Assembly (NCBI GenBank): GCA_945906835.1
Contig: CAMDRL010000079.1
Coordinates: 1 to 6,391, forward strand
Origin: Rickettsia typhi
GTDB lineage: Bacteria; Pseudomonadota; Alphaproteobacteria; Rickettsiales; UBA1997
Direction of reading: 5' to 3'
DNA: 6,391 nt
Shown: positions 4,819-6,391 of the stretch, in pieces
Layout: every line of letters starts with the position of its first letter
Numbering within the stretch: position 1 is the first letter of the stretch
The notes under the pieces: generated by a model
Database searches by the model: none
What the model was told of the DNA's origin: nothing
What the model saw: only the letters and a program-made list of their open reading frames with translations
Position numbers and translations under genes: made by a program

Positions 4819-6315
4819 TTATTGATCCATCCAAGTTAAAATAGGAGTTTTCGCTGCTTTAACATCGTCCAATCTTCTTCTTGGAGTTGAAAGAGGATAA
4901 TTGTGAAAGCGATCGCCATTTCCATCTTCCACTTCTTTAGCAATGTAAATCATATTTGCAATGAATTGATCTATGGTTTCGCGAGTTTCGGTTTCTGTTG
5001 GTTCAATTAGCATTGCACCTTGAACCACAAGTGGGAAAAACACTGTCATTGGATGCATACCGTATTCAACAAGAGCCTTAGCAATATCAAGAGTAGAAAT
5101 GCCTTTAGCTTTTTGAATTTTATCAGTTAACAAACATTCATGCATACAATTTCCCGGAAATGGCACAAAATAATGATCTTTCAATTTTGCTAAAATGTAA
5201 TTAGCGCTTAGAACTGAATCTTCGGCAACTTTTTGTAAACCATCGGCGCCATGAGACAAGATGTAAGTCAAAGCACGAACATGCATACCAAATTGACCAT
5301 TAAAACCTTTAACCTTCCCTACTGAATTTTTGTGAGCAATAAAGCGGAAAACATCGCCCTCTTTTACCACATGAGGAGTTGGTAAAAATTCTAAAAGATC
5401 TTTTCGAACTGCGATTGGTCCAGAACCTGGACCGCCACCGCCATGAGGAGTTGAGAAAGTTTTATGTAAGTTAAAATGCATAACATCAACACCAATATCA
5501 GCAGGGCGAACTTTGCCTACAATGGCGTTATAATTAGCTCCATCACAATAAAAATATCCACCAACTGAGTGAATTAAATCAGCAATTTCTTTGATATTTT
5601 TTTCAAATTTTCCACAAGTATTTGGGTTGGTAATCATAATAGCGGCAATATCACAACCATGCTCAGCAATTAATTTTTTAAATAATTCAAGATTTACTAA
5701 GCCTTCAGAATCAGAAGGAATAACTTTAATTTGAAAACCGCACATTGCTGCTGTTGCAGGGTTTGTTCCATGAGCAGAATCTGGAATTAAAACAATTTTT
5801 CTATTTTCACCTTTAGATAAAAGAGCTTTTCTGATAACTAACATTCCAGAAAGTTCACCTTGGGCACCAGCTGCTGGAGCCAAAGAAACCGCGCCTAAGC
5901 CAGTTAAAGTTGAAAGCCAGTTTTGTAAATTATACATCAATTCCAAAGCACCTTGAACTGTAGATTCATCTTGTAGAGGATGAATATCAGAAAGCCCAGC
6001 CAAACGAGCCATTTTTTCATTCAAACGCGGATTATGTTTCATGGTGCAAGAACCCAGAGGATAAAAACCAGAATCGATTGAATAATTTTGTTTAGAAAGA
6101 CGCACAAAATGCCTGATAACTTGCGGTTCATTAACTTCAGATAAACCAATTTTTTCACGACTTTTTTGACCGATGCGTAAATTGAAATTAGCAATTTCAG
6201 GAAGATCCACGCCGCAAGCACCTGTGCGTGATTGTCTAATTAAAAGTTCAGTTTCTTGGTTTAAACCAATTTCTTTTGGAATTTCTTTTGGAATTTCTTT
6301 TGGAATGAATGTCAT
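4819..6315 (-). CDS. gcvPB: Glycine dehydrogenase (decarboxylating) subunit 2, GcvPB
   Basis: This is the PLP-carrying half of the two-subunit P-protein of the glycine cleavage system (EC 1.4.4.2). It decarboxylates glycine and passes the aminomethyl group to the lipoyl arm of GcvH, in the cytoplasm. The 498 residues fit the family. Key features are FYPLGSCTMKHNP (84-96), the PAAGAQGE segment (147-154), PDSAHGTNPA (178-187), DGANYNAIVG (258-267), and HFNLHKTFSTPHGGGGPG (280-297) with the PLP-binding lysine at 285. The C-terminal region contains GYFYCDG-distal elements such as LIEPTETET (436-444). The homologous part begins near LIRQSRTGACGVDLPE (25-40). The first 20 or so residues are an extension with three PKEI units made by a 12-bp DNA repeat. 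The ATG at 6315 is the first available start and has no clear Shine-Dalgarno; a start after the repeat is conceivable, but no Met is available there. gcvPA would normally lie directly upstream but is not in the window, because a palindromic repeat begins 41 bp before the start. Confidence 0.95.
   Translation of the reverse strand: MTFIPKEIPKEIPKEIGLNQETELLIRQSRTGACGVDLPEIANFNLRIGQKSREKIGLSEVNEPQVIRHFVRLSKQNYSIDSGFYPLGSCTMKHNPRLNEKMARLAGLSDIHPLQDESTVQGALELMYNLQNWLSTLTGLGAVSLAPAAGAQGELSGMLVIRKALLSKGENRKIVLIPDSAHGTNPATAAMCGFQIKVIPSDSEGLVNLELFKKLIAEHGCDIAAIMITNPNTCGKFEKNIKEIADLIHSVGGYFYCDGANYNAIVGKVRPADIGVDVMHFNLHKTFSTPHGGGGPGSGPIAVRKDLLEFLPTPHVVKEGDVFRFIAHKNSVGKVKGFNGQFGMHVRALTYILSHGADGLQKVAEDSVLSANYILAKLKDHYFVPFPGNCMHECLLTDKIQKAKGISTLDIAKALVEYGMHPMTVFFPLVVQGAMLIEPTETETRETIDQFIANMIYIAKEVEDGNGDRFHNYPLSTPRRRLDDVKAAKTPILTWMDQ
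6269..6304 (-). repeat. 12-bp tandem repeat, three units, inside the gcvPB 5' end
   Basis: Three perfect copies of ATTTCTTTTGGA (plus strand) lie in phase with the reading frame and encode IPKEIPKEIPKEI at residues 4-16 of GcvPB. Twelve is a multiple of three, so gain or loss of units by slippage changes the length of the N-terminal extension without a frameshift. The repeat lies upstream of the conserved P-protein fold. Confidence 0.85.
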
Positions 6316-6356
6316 ATTTATGTTTTATTTCTTTTGTTAACTTGGAGTGTGTGTTT

Positions 6357-6391
6357 TCTACCGCCCCTAACCCCTCCTTATCAAGGAGGGG
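6357..6391. repeat. GC-rich palindromic repeat, cut by the right window edge
   Basis: This 35-bp segment (TCTACCGCCCCTAACCCCTC...) is the exact reverse complement of 44-78 and includes the CCCCTCCTT-ATC-AAGGAGGGG hairpin (6371-6391). It points into the window in the opposite orientation to the left-hand copy and probably continues beyond the edge. It begins 41 bp upstream of the gcvPB start codon, so it lies in or next to the promoter or leader of that gene. Confidence 0.8.

Noticed and set aside
4448..4825. 125-codon plus-strand reading frame
   Set aside because: It lies wholly antisense to the first pilin-like gene and the gcvPB end, and its product shows no recognisable domain. The minus-strand genes explain the coding signal.
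6039..6221. 60-codon minus-strand reading frame
   Set aside because: It is out of frame within the strongly conserved gcvPB N-terminal region.

Overview
The window looks like a piece of an AT-rich, repeat-laden proteobacterial chromosome, most likely an alphaproteobacterium. The main evidence is FtsQ, whose POTRA domain has the alphaproteobacterial style (LPWINQVFITRNMPN, then TEYEPFALW), and the ftsQ-to-ftsA gene order. The low GC content and the many palindromic intergenic elements fit a host-associated lineage such as Rickettsiales or Holosporales. That narrower placement is inference.

All five genes lie on the minus strand and would be transcribed from right to left: gcvPB (6315-4819), a prepilin/LamG-like protein (4815-3892), a second paralogous prepilin/LamG-like protein (3596-2751), ftsQ (2737-1859) and ftsA (1403-165). 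gcvPB and the first pilin gene are 3 bp apart, and the second pilin gene and ftsQ are 13 bp apart, so each pair is probably co-transcribed. The other two gaps, 295 bp and 455 bp, are filled with repeats.

Functionally this is a mixture. GcvPB is the PLP-binding half of the split glycine decarboxylase. The two pilin-like proteins have a class III-type prepilin N-terminus joined to a jelly-roll (LamG/concanavalin A-like) domain and are probably exported surface or secretion-apparatus subunits. FtsQ and FtsA are core divisome proteins. The genes that usually sit beside ftsQ and ftsA (murB or ddl upstream, ftsZ downstream) are not in the window.

The repeats are the most distinctive part. Two 164-bp long-hairpin elements, about 96% identical and each ending in TA, lie in opposite orientation at 1592-1755 and 3664-3827 and enclose ftsQ plus one pilin gene. 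They look like non-autonomous MITEs of the IS630/Tc1-mariner type. The right-hand copy sits in the loop of an older palindrome of a different family. Both ends of the window lie inside another GC-rich palindromic repeat: 44-78 is an exact inverted copy of 6357-6391. This suggests the window may be a complete contig that ends in unresolved repeats. I see no tRNA, rRNA, CRISPR array, transposase gene or convincing intrinsic terminator.
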